NCBI RefSeq assembly: GCF_041146395.1
Contig: NW_027182892.1
Coordinates: 613,001 to 677,000 of the forward strand
Reading direction: 5' to 3'
Length of the DNA: 64,000 nt
Source: Eulemur rufifrons
Taxonomy: Eukaryota; Chordata; Mammalia; Primates; Lemuridae
Shown here: positions 49,962 to 62,591 of the stretch, piece by piece
How positions within the stretch are numbered: the stretch's first letter is position 1
How the letters are laid out: every line of letters begins with the position of its first letter
The notes under the pieces: model-generated
What the model was told of the DNA's origin: nothing
What the model saw: the letters and a program-made list of their open reading frames with translations, nothing else
Database searches by the model: none
Program-made: the position numbers and the translations under genes

Positions 49962-52900
49962 CTCCAGCTACTAATTATAATGCTAACTTGCAAAATTTCC
50001 CTGCATTTTAAAACAATGGAAAAATGGTGGTGGGATCATACTAAGAAGAATGGCTTCTTGTCTGTCTCCACTAACAAAAATAGGCAACACCAAGTCAGCT
50101 ACTCCTCAGCATAGTTATGTCCGTCGCAGCCTTCTTGGGTTTCAGGAGGGACATACAAACGTTATCAAAATTATGGAGAAACGCTGAAAACCTGCAAATA
50201 ATTTTCAACGTACTGGTTAATTTGAAAACTCTCCAGCATAATTCTTGGAACAATCTAGGCACCTGTGCCCACGCATAGAGGAGTATAGAGAAACATGGTG
50301 GAATCCCAGCTGATGAAGCAAAGGATTCTTAAAGGAATGAGATGACCATGCGGATCCTGTTTAATTCTCTGAAACAGAATCCGCCCTTTTCACCTGCCAA
50401 ACACATGCCCACTACTCTTCTCTGGGGATAATAAAAACAAACCAGCGATCTGACAGAGGGCCTGAACACACATCCTGACCGACCCCACAAAACAAAAAAG
50501 TACCCTCCAGCTACTAATTATAATGCCAATTTGCAAAATTTCCCTGCATTTATAAACAATGGAGAAATGATGGTGGGGTGATACTTAGAAGAATGGCTCC
50601 TTGTCAGTCTCCACTGACAAAAATAGGCAACACCAAGTCAGCTACGCCTCAGCATAGTTATGTCCGTAGCAGCCATATTTGGTTTCAGTAGGCACATACA
50701 CACGTTATCACAATTATGGTGAAACGCTGAAAACCTGCAAAGGATTGTCAACATACTGGTTAATTGAAAAGCTCTGAGGCGTACTTCTTGGAACTAGCCA
50801 GTTTCCTGTGCCCACGCATAGACAAGTATATAGAACCATGGTGGATTCCCAGCTCATGAAGCAAAGGATTCTTAAAGGAACGGGATTACCATGCGGATCC
50901 TGTTTAATTCTCTGAAACAGATCCGCAGTTTTCACCTGCCATACTAATACCCACTTCTCCTCTCTGGGGATAATAAAAACCAACCGGGGAAATGACAGAG
51001 GGCCTGACCAACACATCCACACCGACCCCACAGGAAAAAAAAAAAAAAAAACACCGTGGCCTCCAGCTACTAATTATAATGCTAACTTGCAAAATTTTCC
51101 TGCATTTTTAAACAATGGAAAAATGATGGTGAGATGATACTTACAAGAATGGATTCTTGTCAGTCTCCACTAACAAAAATAGGCAACATCAAGTCAGCTA
51201 CGCCTCAGCATAGTTATGTCCGTCGCAGCCTTCTTGGGTTTCAGGAGGCACAAACAAACGTTATCACAATTATGGTGAAACGCTGAACACCTGCAAATGA
51301 TTATCAACGTACTGGTTAATTGAAAAGCTCTGCGGCATACTTCTTGGAACAAGCCAGTTACCTGTTCCCACGCAAAGAGGAGTATATAGAACCATGGTGG
51401 ATTTCCAGCTGATGAAGTAAAGGATTATTAAAGGAACGGGATGACCATGTGGAACATCGTTAATTCTCTGAAACAGAATCCGCCCTTTTCACCTGCCAAA
51501 CACATGCCCACTTCTCCTCTGGGGATAATAAAAACTAACCAGCGAACTGACAGAGGGCCTGACCACCCCATCCTCATTGACCACACACACACAAAAAAAA
51601 ACCGTACCCTCCAGCTACTAATTATAATGCTAAATTGCAAAATTTCGCTGCATTTTAAAACAATGGAAAAATGGTGGTGGGATGATACTTAGAAGAATGG
51701 CTTCTTGTCAGTCTCCACTAACAAAAATAGGCAACACCAAGTCAGCTACTCCTCAGCATAGTTATGTCCATCGCAGCCTTCTTGGGTTTCAGGAGGCACA
51801 AACAAAGGTTCTCACAATTATGGTGAAACGCTGAACACCTGCAAATAATTTTCAACGTAGTGGTTAATTGAAAAGCTCTGCGGAATACTTCTTGGAACAA
51901 GCCAGTTACCTGTTCCCACGCAAAGAGGAGTATAGAGAACCATGGTGGATTTCCAGCTGATGAAGTAAAGGATTATTAAAGGAAAGGGATGACCATGGGG
52001 ATCATCGTTAATTCTCTGAAACAGAATCCGCCCTTTTCACCTGCCAAACACATGCCCACTTCTCCTCTCTGGGGATAATAAAAACTAACCAGCGAACTGA
52101 CAGTGGGCCTGACCTCCCCCATCCACATCGACCAAACACACAAAAAATAACCGTACCCTCCAGCTACTAATTATAATGCTAACTTGCAAAATTTCCCTGC
52201 ATTTTAAAACAATGGAATAATGGTGGTGGGATGATACTTAGAAGAATGGATTCTTGTCAGTCTCCACTAACAAAAATAGGCAAAACCAAGTCAGCTACGC
52301 GTCAGCATAGTTATGTCCGTCGCAGCCTTCTTGGGTTTCAGGAGGCACAAACAAACGTTATCACAATTATGGCGAAACGCTGAACACCTGCAAATAATTT
52401 TCAACGTACTGGTTAATTGAAAAGCTCTGCAGCATACTTCTTGGAACAAGGCAGTTACCTGTTCCCACGCAAAGAGGAGTATAGAGAACCATGGTGGATT
52501 TCCAGCTGATGAAGTAAAGGATTATTAAAGGAAAGGGATGACCATGGGGATCATCGTTAATTCTCTGAAACAGAATCCGCCCTTTTCACCTGCCAAACAT
52601 ATGCCCACTTCTCCTCTCTGGGGATAATAAAAACTAACCAGCGAACTGACAGAGGGCCTGACCCCCCCCAATCCACATCGACCGCACACAAAAAAAAAAA
52701 CCGTACCCTCCAGCTACTAATTATAATTCCCACTTGCAAAATTTCCCTGCATTTTAAAACAATGGAAAAATGGTGGTGGGATGATACTTAGAAGAATGGC
52801 TTCTTGTCAGTCTCCACTAACAAAAATAGGCAGCACCAAGTCAGCTACTCCTCAGCATAGTTATGTCTGTCGCAGCCTTCTCGGGTTTAGGAGGCACAAA

Positions 52901-54030
52901 CAAAGGTTCTCACAATTATGGTGAAACGCTGAACACCTGCAAATAATTTTCAACGTAGTGGTTAATTGAAAAGCTCTGCGGCATACTTCTTGGAACAAGG
53001 CAGTTTCCTGTTCCCACGCAAAGAGGAGTATATAGAACCATGGTGGATTTCCAGTTGATGAAGTAAACGATTATTAAAGGAACGGGATGACCATGGGGAT
53101 CATCCTTAATTCTCTGAAACAGAATCCGCCCTTTTCAACTGCTAAACACATGCCCACTTCTCCTCTCTGGGGATAATGAAAACTACCCAGCGAACTGACA
53201 GAGGCCCGGACCCCCCCCCATCGACATGGACCACACACACAAAAAAAAAACCGTACCCTCCAGCTACTAATTATAATGCTAACTTGCAAAAGTTTCCTGC
53301 ATTTTAAAACAATGGAAAAATGGTGGTGGGATGATACTTAGAAGAATGGCTTCTTGTCAGTCTCCACTAACAAAAATAGGCAACACCAAGTCAGCTACTC
53401 CTCAGCATAGCTATGTCCATCGCAGCCTTCTTGGGTTTCAGGAGGCACAAACAAAGGTTCTCACAATTATGGTGAAACGCTGAACACCTGCAAATAATTT
53501 TCAACGTAGTGGTTAATTGAAAAGCTCTGCGGCATACTTCTTGGAACAAGCCAGTTACCTGTTCCCACGCAAAGAGGAGTATATAGAACCGTGGTGGATT
53601 TCCAGCTGATGAAGTAAAGGATTATTAAAGGAACGGGATGACCATGGGGATCATCGTTAATTCTCTGAAACAGAATCCGCCCTTTTTACCTTCCAAACAC
53701 ATGCCCACTTCTCCTCTCTGGTGATAATAAAAACTAACCAGCGAACTGACAGAGGGCCTGACCCCCCCCCATCCACATCGACCACACACACAAAAAAAAA
53801 CCGTACCCTCCAGCTTCTAATTATAATGCTAACTTGTAAAATTTCCCTGCATTTTAAAACAATGGAATAATGGTGGTGGGATGATAATTAGAAGAATGGA
53901 TTCTTGTCAGTCTCCACTAACAAAAATAGGCAAAACCAAGTCAGCTACGCCTCAGCATAGTTATGTCCGTCGCAGCCTTCTTGGGTTTCAGGAGGCACAA
54001 ACAAACGTTATCACAATTATGGTGAATCGC
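49530..54030. repeat. Partner of the 40.2-43.6 kb block with two extra monomers (D6)
   Basis: Shared rare markers are acaaccaaacg with cgtattggtt, attatggcgaaacg, aatccacatcgaccgcac, cttctcgggtttagg and gatgataattagaag. They occur in the same order as in 40.2-43.6 kb, with two alpha monomers in between. Confidence 0.78.
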
Positions 54031-56007
54031 TGAACACCTGCAAATAATTTTCAACGTACTGGTTAATTGAAAAGCTCTGCGGCATACTTCTTGGAACAAG
54101 CCAGTTACCTGTTCCCACGCAAAGAGGAGTATATAGAACCATGGTGGATTTCCAGCTGATGACGTATATGATTATTAAAGGTACGGGATGACCATGGGGA
54201 TCATCGTTAATTCTCTGAAACAGAATCCGCCTTTTCACCTGCGAAACACATGCTCACTTCTCCTCTCTGGGGATAATAAAAACTAACCAGCGAACTGACA
54301 GAGGGCCTGACCCCCCCCCATCCACATCGACCACACACACACACAAAAAAACCGTACCATCCAGCTACTAATTATAATGCTAACTTGCAAAATTTCCCTG
54401 CATTTTAAAACAATGGAAAAATGGTGGTGGGATGATACTTAGAAGAATGGCTTCTTGTCAGTCTCCACTAACAAAAATAGGCAACACCAAGTCAGCTACT
54501 CCTCAGAATAGTTATGTCCGTAGCAGCCTTCTTGGGTTTCAGGAGGCACAAACACACGTTATCACAATTATGGTGAAACGCTGAACACCTGCAAATAATT
54601 TTCAACGTAGTGGTTAATTGAAAAGCTCTGCGGCATACTTCTTGGAACAAGGCAGTTACCTGTTCCCACACAAAGAGGAGTATATAGAACCATGGTGGAT
54701 TTCCAGCTGATGAAGTAAAGGATTATTAAAGGAAAGGGATGACCATGGGGATCATAGTTAAATCTCTGAAACAGAATCCGCCCTTTTCACCTGCCAAACA
54801 CATGCACACTTCTCCTCTCTGGGGATAATAAAAACTAACCGGCGAGCTGACAGAGGGCCTGACCCCCACCATCCACATCGACCACACAAAAAAAAAAAAC
54901 CGTACACTCCAGCTACTAATTATAATGCTAACTTGCAAAATTTCCCTGCATTTTAAAACAATGGAAAAATGGTGGTAGGATGATACTTAGAAGAATGGCT
55001 TCTTGTCAGTCTCCACTAACAAAAATAGGCAACACCAAGTCAGCTACTCCTCAGCATAGTTATGTCTGTCGCAGCCTTCTCGGGTTTAGGAGGCACAAAC
55101 AAAGGTTCTCACAATTATGGTGAAACGCTGAACACCTGCAAATAATTTTCAATGTAGTGGTTAATTGAAAAGCTCTGCGGCATACTTCTTGGAACAAGGC
55201 AGTTACCTGTTCCCACGCAAAGAGGAGTATATAGAACCATGGTGGATTTCTAGCTGATGAAGTAAAGGATTATTAAAGGAACGGGATGACCATGGGGATC
55301 ATCGTTAATTCTCTGAAACAGAATCCGCCCTTTTCACCTGCTGAACACATGCCCACTTCTCCTCTCTGGGGATAATGAAAACTAACCAGCGAACTGACAG
55401 AGGGCCTGACCCCCCCCCATCGACATGGACCACACACACAAAAAAAAAACCGTACCCTCCAGCTACTAATTATAATGCTAACTTGCAAAATTTCCCTGCA
55501 TTTTAAAACAATGGAAAAATGGTGGTGGGATGATACTTAGAAGAATGGCTTCTTGTCAGTCTCCACTAACAAAAATAGGCAACACCAAGTCAGCTACTCC
55601 TCAGCATAGTTATGTCCATCGCAGCCTTCTTGGGTTTCAGGAGGCACAAACAAAGGTTCTCACAATTATGGTGAAACGCTGAACACCTGCAAATAATTTT
55701 CAACGTAGTGGTTAATTGAAAAGCTCTGCGGCATACTTCTTGGAACAAGGCAGTTACCTGTTCCCACGCAAAGAGGAGTATAGAGAACCATGGTGGATTT
55801 CCAGCTGATGAAGTAAAGGATTATTAAAGGAACGGGATGACCATGGGGATCATCGTTAATTCTCTGAAACAGAATCCGCCCTTTTCACCTGCCAAACACA
55901 TGCCCACTTCTCCTCTCTGGGGATAATAAAAACTAACCAGCGAACTGACAGAGGGCCTTACCCCCCCATCCACATCGACCACACACACAAAAAAAAAAAA
56001 CTGTACC
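49962..56007. repeat. Higher-order unit 20: beta, gamma, delta, eight alpha (longest unit)
   Basis: Beta lies at 49962-50504, gamma at 50505-51060 with 17 A at 51035-51051, and delta at 51061-51608. Alpha monomers start at 51609, 52158, 52708, 53258, 53808, 54359, 54907 and 55457. With eleven monomers it is the longest spacing between beta linkers. Monomers 52708, 53258 and 53808 match 42282, 42831 and 43381 at about 10427 bp. Confidence 0.84.
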
Positions 56008-59000
56008 CTCCAGCTACTAATTATAATGCTAACTTGCAAAATTTCCCTGCATTTTAAAACAATGGAAAAATGGTGGTGGGATGATACTTAGAAGAATGGC
56101 TTCTTGTCAGTCTCCACTAACAAAAATAGGCAACACCAAGTCAGCTACTCCGCAGCATAGTTATGTCCATCGCAGCCTTCTTGGTTTTCAGGAGGCACAA
56201 ACAAACGTTATCACAATTATGGTGAAACGCTGAAAACCTGCAAATAATTTTCAACGTACTGGTTAATTTGAAAACTCTCCAGCATAATTCTTGGAACAAT
56301 CTAGGTACCTGTGCCCACGCATAGAGGAGTATATAGAAACATGGTGGAATCCCAGCTGATGAAGCAAAGGATTCTTAAAGGAATGAGATGACCATGCGGA
56401 TCCTGTTTAATTCTCTGAAACAGAATCCGCACTTTTCACCTGCCAAACACATGCCCACTACTCTTCTCTGGGGATAATAAAAACAAACCAGCGATCTGAC
56501 AGAGGGCCTGAACACCCATCCTGACCGACCCCACAAAACAAAATGTACCCTCCAGCTACTAATTATAATGCCAATTTGCAAAATTTCCCTGCATGTTTAA
56601 ACAATGGAGAAATGATGGTGGGATGATACTTAGAAGAATGGCTTCTTGTCAGTCTCCACTGACAAAAATAGGCAACACCAAGTCAGCTACGCCTCAGCAT
56701 AGTTATGTCCGTAGCAGCCATATTTGGTTTCAGTAGGCACATACACACGTTATCACAATTATGGTGAAACGCTGAAAACCTGCAAAGGATTGTCAACATA
56801 CTGGTTAATTGAAAAGCTCTGAGGCGTACTTCTTGGAACTAGCCAGTTTCCTGTGCCCACGCATAGACAAGTATATAGAACCATGGTGGATTCCCAGCTC
56901 ATGAAGCAAAGGATTCTTAAAGGAACGGGATTACCATGCGGATCCTGTTTAATTCTCTGAAACAGATCTGCAGTTTTCACCTGCCATACTAATACCCACT
57001 TCTCCTCTCTGGGGATAATAAAAACCAACCGGGGAACTGACAGAGGGCCTGACCAACACATCCACACCGACCCCACAGGAAAAAAAAAAAAAAACACCGT
57101 AGCCTCCAGTTACTAATTATATTGCTAACTTGCAAAATTTTCCTGCATTTTTAAACAATGGAAAAATGATGGTGAGATGATACTTACAAGAATGGATTCT
57201 TGTCAGTCTCCACTAACAAAAATAGGCAAAACCAAGTCAGCTACGCGTCAGCATAGTTATGTCCGTCGCAGCCTTCTTGGGTTTCAGGAGGCACAAACAA
57301 AGGTTCTCACAATTATGGTGAAACGCTGAACACCTGCAAATAATTTTCAACGTACTGGTTAATTGAAAAGCTCTGCGGCATACTTCTTGGAACAAGCCAG
57401 TTACCTGTTCCCACGCAAAGAGGAGTATATAGAACCATGGTGGATTTCCAGCTGATGAAGTAAAGGATTATTAATAGAACGGGATGACCATGGGGAACAT
57501 CGTTAATTCTCTGAAACAGAATCCGCCCTTTTCATCTGCCAAACACATGCCCACTTCTCCTCTCTGGGGATAATAAAAACTAACCAGCGAACTGACATAG
57601 GGCCTGACCACCCCAACCACATCGACCACACACACACAAAAAAAACCGTACCCTCCAGCTACTAATTATAATGCTAACTTGCAAAATTTCCCTGCATTTT
57701 AAAACAATGGAAAAATGGTGGTGGGATGATACTTAGAAGAATGGCTTCTTGTCAGTCTCCACTAACGAAAATAGGCAACACCAAGTCAGCTACTCCTCAG
57801 CATAGCTATGTCCACGCAGCCTTCTCGGGTTTCAGGAGGCACAAACAAAGGTTCTCACAATTATGGTAAAACGCTGAACAACTGCAAATAATTTTCAACG
57901 TAGTGGTTAATTGAAAAGCTCTGCGGCATACTTCTTGGAACAAGCCAGTTACTTGTTCCCACGCAAAGAGGAGTATATAGAACCACGGTGGATTTCCAGC
58001 TGATGAAGTAAAGGATTATTAAAGGAACGGGATGACCATGGGGATCATCGTTAATTCTCTGAAACCGAATCAGCCCTTTTCACCTGCCAAACACATGCCC
58101 ACTTCTCCTCTCTGGGGACAATAAAAACTAACCAGCGAACTGACAGAGGGCCTGACCCCCCCCATCCACATCGACCACACACACACAAAAAAAACCGTAC
58201 CCTCCAGCTACTAATTGTAATGCTAACTTGCAAAATTTCCCTGCATTTTAAAACAATGGAAAAATGGTGGTGGGATGATACTTAGAAGAATGGCTTCTTG
58301 TCAGTCTCCACTAACAAAAACAGGCAACACCAAGTCAGCTACTCCTCAGCATAGTTATGTCCGTCGCAGCCTTCTTGGGTTTCAGGAGGCACAAACAAGG
58401 GTTCTCACAATTATGGTGAAACGCTGAACACCTGCAAATAATTTTCAATGTAGTGGTTAATTGAAAAGCTCTGCAGCATACTTCTTGGAACAAGGCAGTT
58501 ACCTGTTCCCATGCAAAGAGGAGTATATAGAACCATGGTGGATTTCCAGCTGATGAAGTAAAGGATTATTAATGGAACGGGATGACCATGGGGATCATCG
58601 TTAATTCTCTGAAACAGAATCCGCCCTTTTCACCTGCCAAACACATGCCCACTTCTCCTCTCTGGGGATAATAAAACCTAGCCAGCGAACTGACAGAGGG
58701 CCTGACCCGCACCATCCACATCGACCACACACAAAAAAAAAAAAACCATACCTTCAAGCTACTAATTATAATGCTAACTTGCAAAACTTACCTGGATTTT
58801 AAAACAATGGAAAAATGGTGGTGGGATGAGACTTAGAAGAATGGCTTCTTGTCAGTCTCCACTAACAAAAATAGGCAACACCAAGTCAGCTACTCCTCAG
58901 CATAGTTATGTCCGTCGCAGCCTTCTTGGGTTTCAGGAGGCACAAACACACGTTATCACAATTATGGTGAAACGCTGAATACCTGCAAATAATTTTCAAC

Positions 59001-59851
59001 GTAGTGGTTAATTGAAAAGCTCTGCGGCATACTTCTTGGAACAAGGCAGTTACCTGTTCCCACGCAAAGAGGAGTATAGAGAACCATGGTGGATTTCCAG
59101 CTGATGAAGTAAAGGATTATTAAAGGAAAGGGATGACCATGGGGATCATCGTTAATTCTCTGAAACAGAATCCGCCCTTTTCACCTGCAAAACACATGCC
59201 CACTTCTCCTCTCTGGGGATAATAAAAACAAACCAGCGAACTGACAGAGGGCGTGACCCCCCCCATCCACATCGACCACACACACAAAAAATAACCGTAC
59301 CCTCCAGCTACTAATTATAATGCTAACTTGCAAAATTTCCCTGCATTTTAAAACAATGGAAAAATGGTGGTGGGATGATACTTAGAAGAATGGCTTCTTG
59401 TCAGTCTCCACTAACAAAAATAGGCAACACCAAGTCAGCTACTCCTCAGCATAGTTATGTCCGTCGCAGCCTTCTTGGGTTTCAGGAGGCACAAACAAAG
59501 GTTCTCACAATTATGGTGAAACGCTGAACACCTGCAAATAATTTTCAACGTAGTAGTTAATTGAAAAGCTCTGCGGCATACTTCTTGGAACAAGCCAGTT
59601 ACCTGTTCCCACGCAAAGAGGAGTATATAGAACCATGGTGGATTTCCAGCTGATGAAGTAAAGGATTATTAAAGGAACGGGATGACCATGGGGATCATCG
59701 TTAATTCTCTGAAACAGAATCCGCCCTTTTCACCTGCCAAACACATGCCCACTTCTCCTCTCTGGGGATAATAAAAACTAACCAGCGAACTGACAGAGGG
59801 CCTGACCCCCCCCCATCCACATCGACCACACACACACAAAAAAACCGTACC
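56008..59851. repeat. Higher-order unit 21: beta, gamma, delta, four alpha
   Basis: Beta lies at 56008-56549, gamma at 56550-57103 with 15 A at 57080-57094, and delta at 57104-57652. Alpha monomers start at 57653, 58202, 58752 and 59302. The first half of beta is alpha-like (cacaaacaaacg) and becomes beta only around 56235, so the alpha/beta switch here lies mid-monomer. The monomer at 58752 belongs to the ccttcaagctac lineage seen at 43928 and 46120. Confidence 0.83.
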
Positions 59852-62591
59852 CTCCAGCTACTAATTATAATGCTAACTTGCAAAATTTCCCTGCATTTTA
59901 AAACAATGGAAAATTGGTGGTGGGATCATACTTAGAAGAATGGCTTCTTGTCTGTCTCCACTAGCAAAAATAGGCAACACCAATTCAGCTACTCCTCAGC
60001 ATAGTTATGTCCGTCGCAGCCCTCTTGGGTTTCAGGAGGGACATACAAACGTTATCAAAATTATGGTGAAACGCTGAAAACCTGCAAATAATTTTCAACG
60101 TACTGGTTAATTTGAAAACTCTCCAGCATAATTCTTGGAACAATCTAGGTACCTGTGCCCACGCATAGAGGAGTATATAGAAACATGGTGCAATCCCAGC
60201 TGATGAAGCGAAGGATTCTTAAAGGAATGAGATGACCATGCGGATCCTGTTTAATTCTCTGAAACAGAATCCGCACTTTTCACCTGCCAAACACATGCCC
60301 ACTACTCTTCTCTGGGGATAATAAAAACAAACCAGCGATCTGACAGAGGGCCTGAACACCCATCCTGACCGACCCCACAAAACAAAAAAGTACCCTCCAG
60401 CTACTAATTATAATGCCAATTTGCAAAATTTCCCTGCATTTTTAAACAATGGAGAAATGATGGTGGGATGATACTTAGAAGAATGGCTTCTTGTCAGTCT
60501 CCACTGACAAAAATAGGCAACACCAAGTCAGCTACGCCTCAGCATAGTTATGTCCGTAGCAGCCATATTTGGTTTCAGTAGGCACATACACACGTTATCA
60601 CAATTATGGTGAAACGCTGAAAACCTGCAAAGGATTGTCAACATACTGGTTAATTGAAAAGCTCTGAGGCGTACTTCTTGGAACTAGCCAGTTTCCTGTG
60701 CCCACGCATAGACAAGTATATAGAACCATGGTGGATTCCCAGCTCATGAAGCAAAGGATTCTTAAAGGAACGGGATTACCATGCGGATCCTGTTTAATTC
60801 CCTGAAACAGATCCGCAGTTTTCACCTGCCATACTAATACCCACTTCTCCTCTCTGGGGATAATAAAAACCAACCGGGGAACTGACAGAGGGCCTGACCT
60901 ACACATCCACACCGACCCCACAGGAAAAAAAAAAAAAAACCGTAGCCTCCAGCTACTAATTATAATGCTAACTTGCAAAATTTTCCTACATTTTTAAACA
61001 ATGGAAAAATGATGGTGAGATGATACTTACAAGAATGGATTCTTGTCAGTCTCCACTAACAAAAATGGGCAAAACCAAGTCAGCTACTCCTCAGCATAGT
61101 TATGTCCGTCGCAGCCTTCTTGGGTTTCTGGAGGCACAAACAAACGTTATCACAATTATGGTGAAACGCTGAACACCTGCAAATAATTTTCAACGTACTG
61201 GTTAATTGAAAAGCTCTGCGGCATACTTCTTGGAACAAGCCAGTTACCTGTTCCCACGCAAAGAGGAGTATAGAGAACCATGGTGGATTTCCAGCTGATG
61301 AAGTAAAGGATTATTAAAGGAACGGGATGACCATGGGGAACATCGTTAATTCTCTGAAACAGAATCCGCCCTTTTCATCTGCCAAACACATGCCCACTTC
61401 TCCTCTCTGGGGATAATAAAAACTAACCGGCGAACTGACAGAGGGCCTGACCACCCCATCAACATCGACCACACACACACAAAAAAAACCGTACCCTCCA
61501 GCTACTAATTATAATGCTAACTTGCAAAATTTCCCTGCATTTTAAAACAATGGAAAAATGGTGGTGGGATGATACTTAGAAGAATGGCTTCTTGTCAGTC
61601 TCCACTAACGAAAATAGGCAAAACCAAGTCAGCTACTCCTCAGCATAGCTATGTCCACGCAGCCTTCTCGGGTTTCAGGAGGCACAAACAAAGTTTCTCA
61701 CAATTATGGTAAAACGCTGAACACCTGCAAATAATTTTCAACGTAGTGGTTAATTGAAAAGCTCTGCGGCATACTTCTTGGAACAAGGCAGTTACTTGTT
61801 CCCACGCAAAGAGGAGTATATAGAACCATGGTGGATTTCCAGCTGATGAAGTAAAGGATTATTAAAGCAATGGGATGACCATGGGGATCATCGTTAATTC
61901 TCTGAAAAAGAATCCGCCCTTTTCACCTGCCAAACACATGCCCATTTCTCCTCTCTGGGGATATTAAAAGCTAACCAGCGAACTGACATAGGGCCTGACA
62001 CCCCCCATCCACATCGACCACACACACAGAAAAAAACCGTACCCTCCAGCTACTAATTATAATGCTAACTTGCAAAATTTCTCTGCATTTTAAAACAATG
62101 GAAAATTGGTGGTGGGATCATACTTAGAAGAATGGCTTCTTGTCAGTCTCCACTAACAAAAATAGGCAACACCAAGTCAGCTACTCCTCAGCATAGTTAT
62201 GTCAGTCGCAGCCTTCTTGGGTTTCAGGAGGCACAAACAAAGGTTCTCACAATTATGGTGAAACGCTGAACACCTGCAAATAATTTTCAACGTACTGGTT
62301 AATTGAAAAGCTCTACAGCATACTTCTGGAACAAGCCAGTTACCTGTTCCCACGCAAAGAGGAGTATAGAGAACCATGGTGGATTTCCAGCTGATGAAGT
62401 AAAGGATTATTAAAGGAACGGTATGACCATGGGGACCATCGTTAATTCTCTGAAACAGAATCCGCCCTTTTCACCTGCCAAACACATGCCCACTTCTCCT
62501 CTCTGGGGACAATAAAAACTAACCAGCGAACTGACAGAGGGCCTGACCCCCCCCATCCACATCGAGCACACACACAAAAAAAAACCGTACC
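59852..62591. repeat. Higher-order unit 22: beta, gamma, delta, two alpha
   Basis: Beta lies at 59852-60394, gamma at 60395-60946 with 15 A at 60925-60939, delta at 60947-61495, and alpha at 61496-62043 and 62044-62591. Gamma and delta share the missing cac and the tcctacattttta forms of units 18 and 19. The two alphas match 48314 and 48862 at offset 13182. Confidence 0.84.
61322..62422. repeat. Two-monomer block repeated from 48.1-49.2 kb (D7), copy 2
   Basis: This is the partner of 48140-49240. It contains a private deletion near 62325 (cttctggaac for cttcttggaac) and ctctacagcat, showing divergence since the duplication. Confidence 0.8.
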
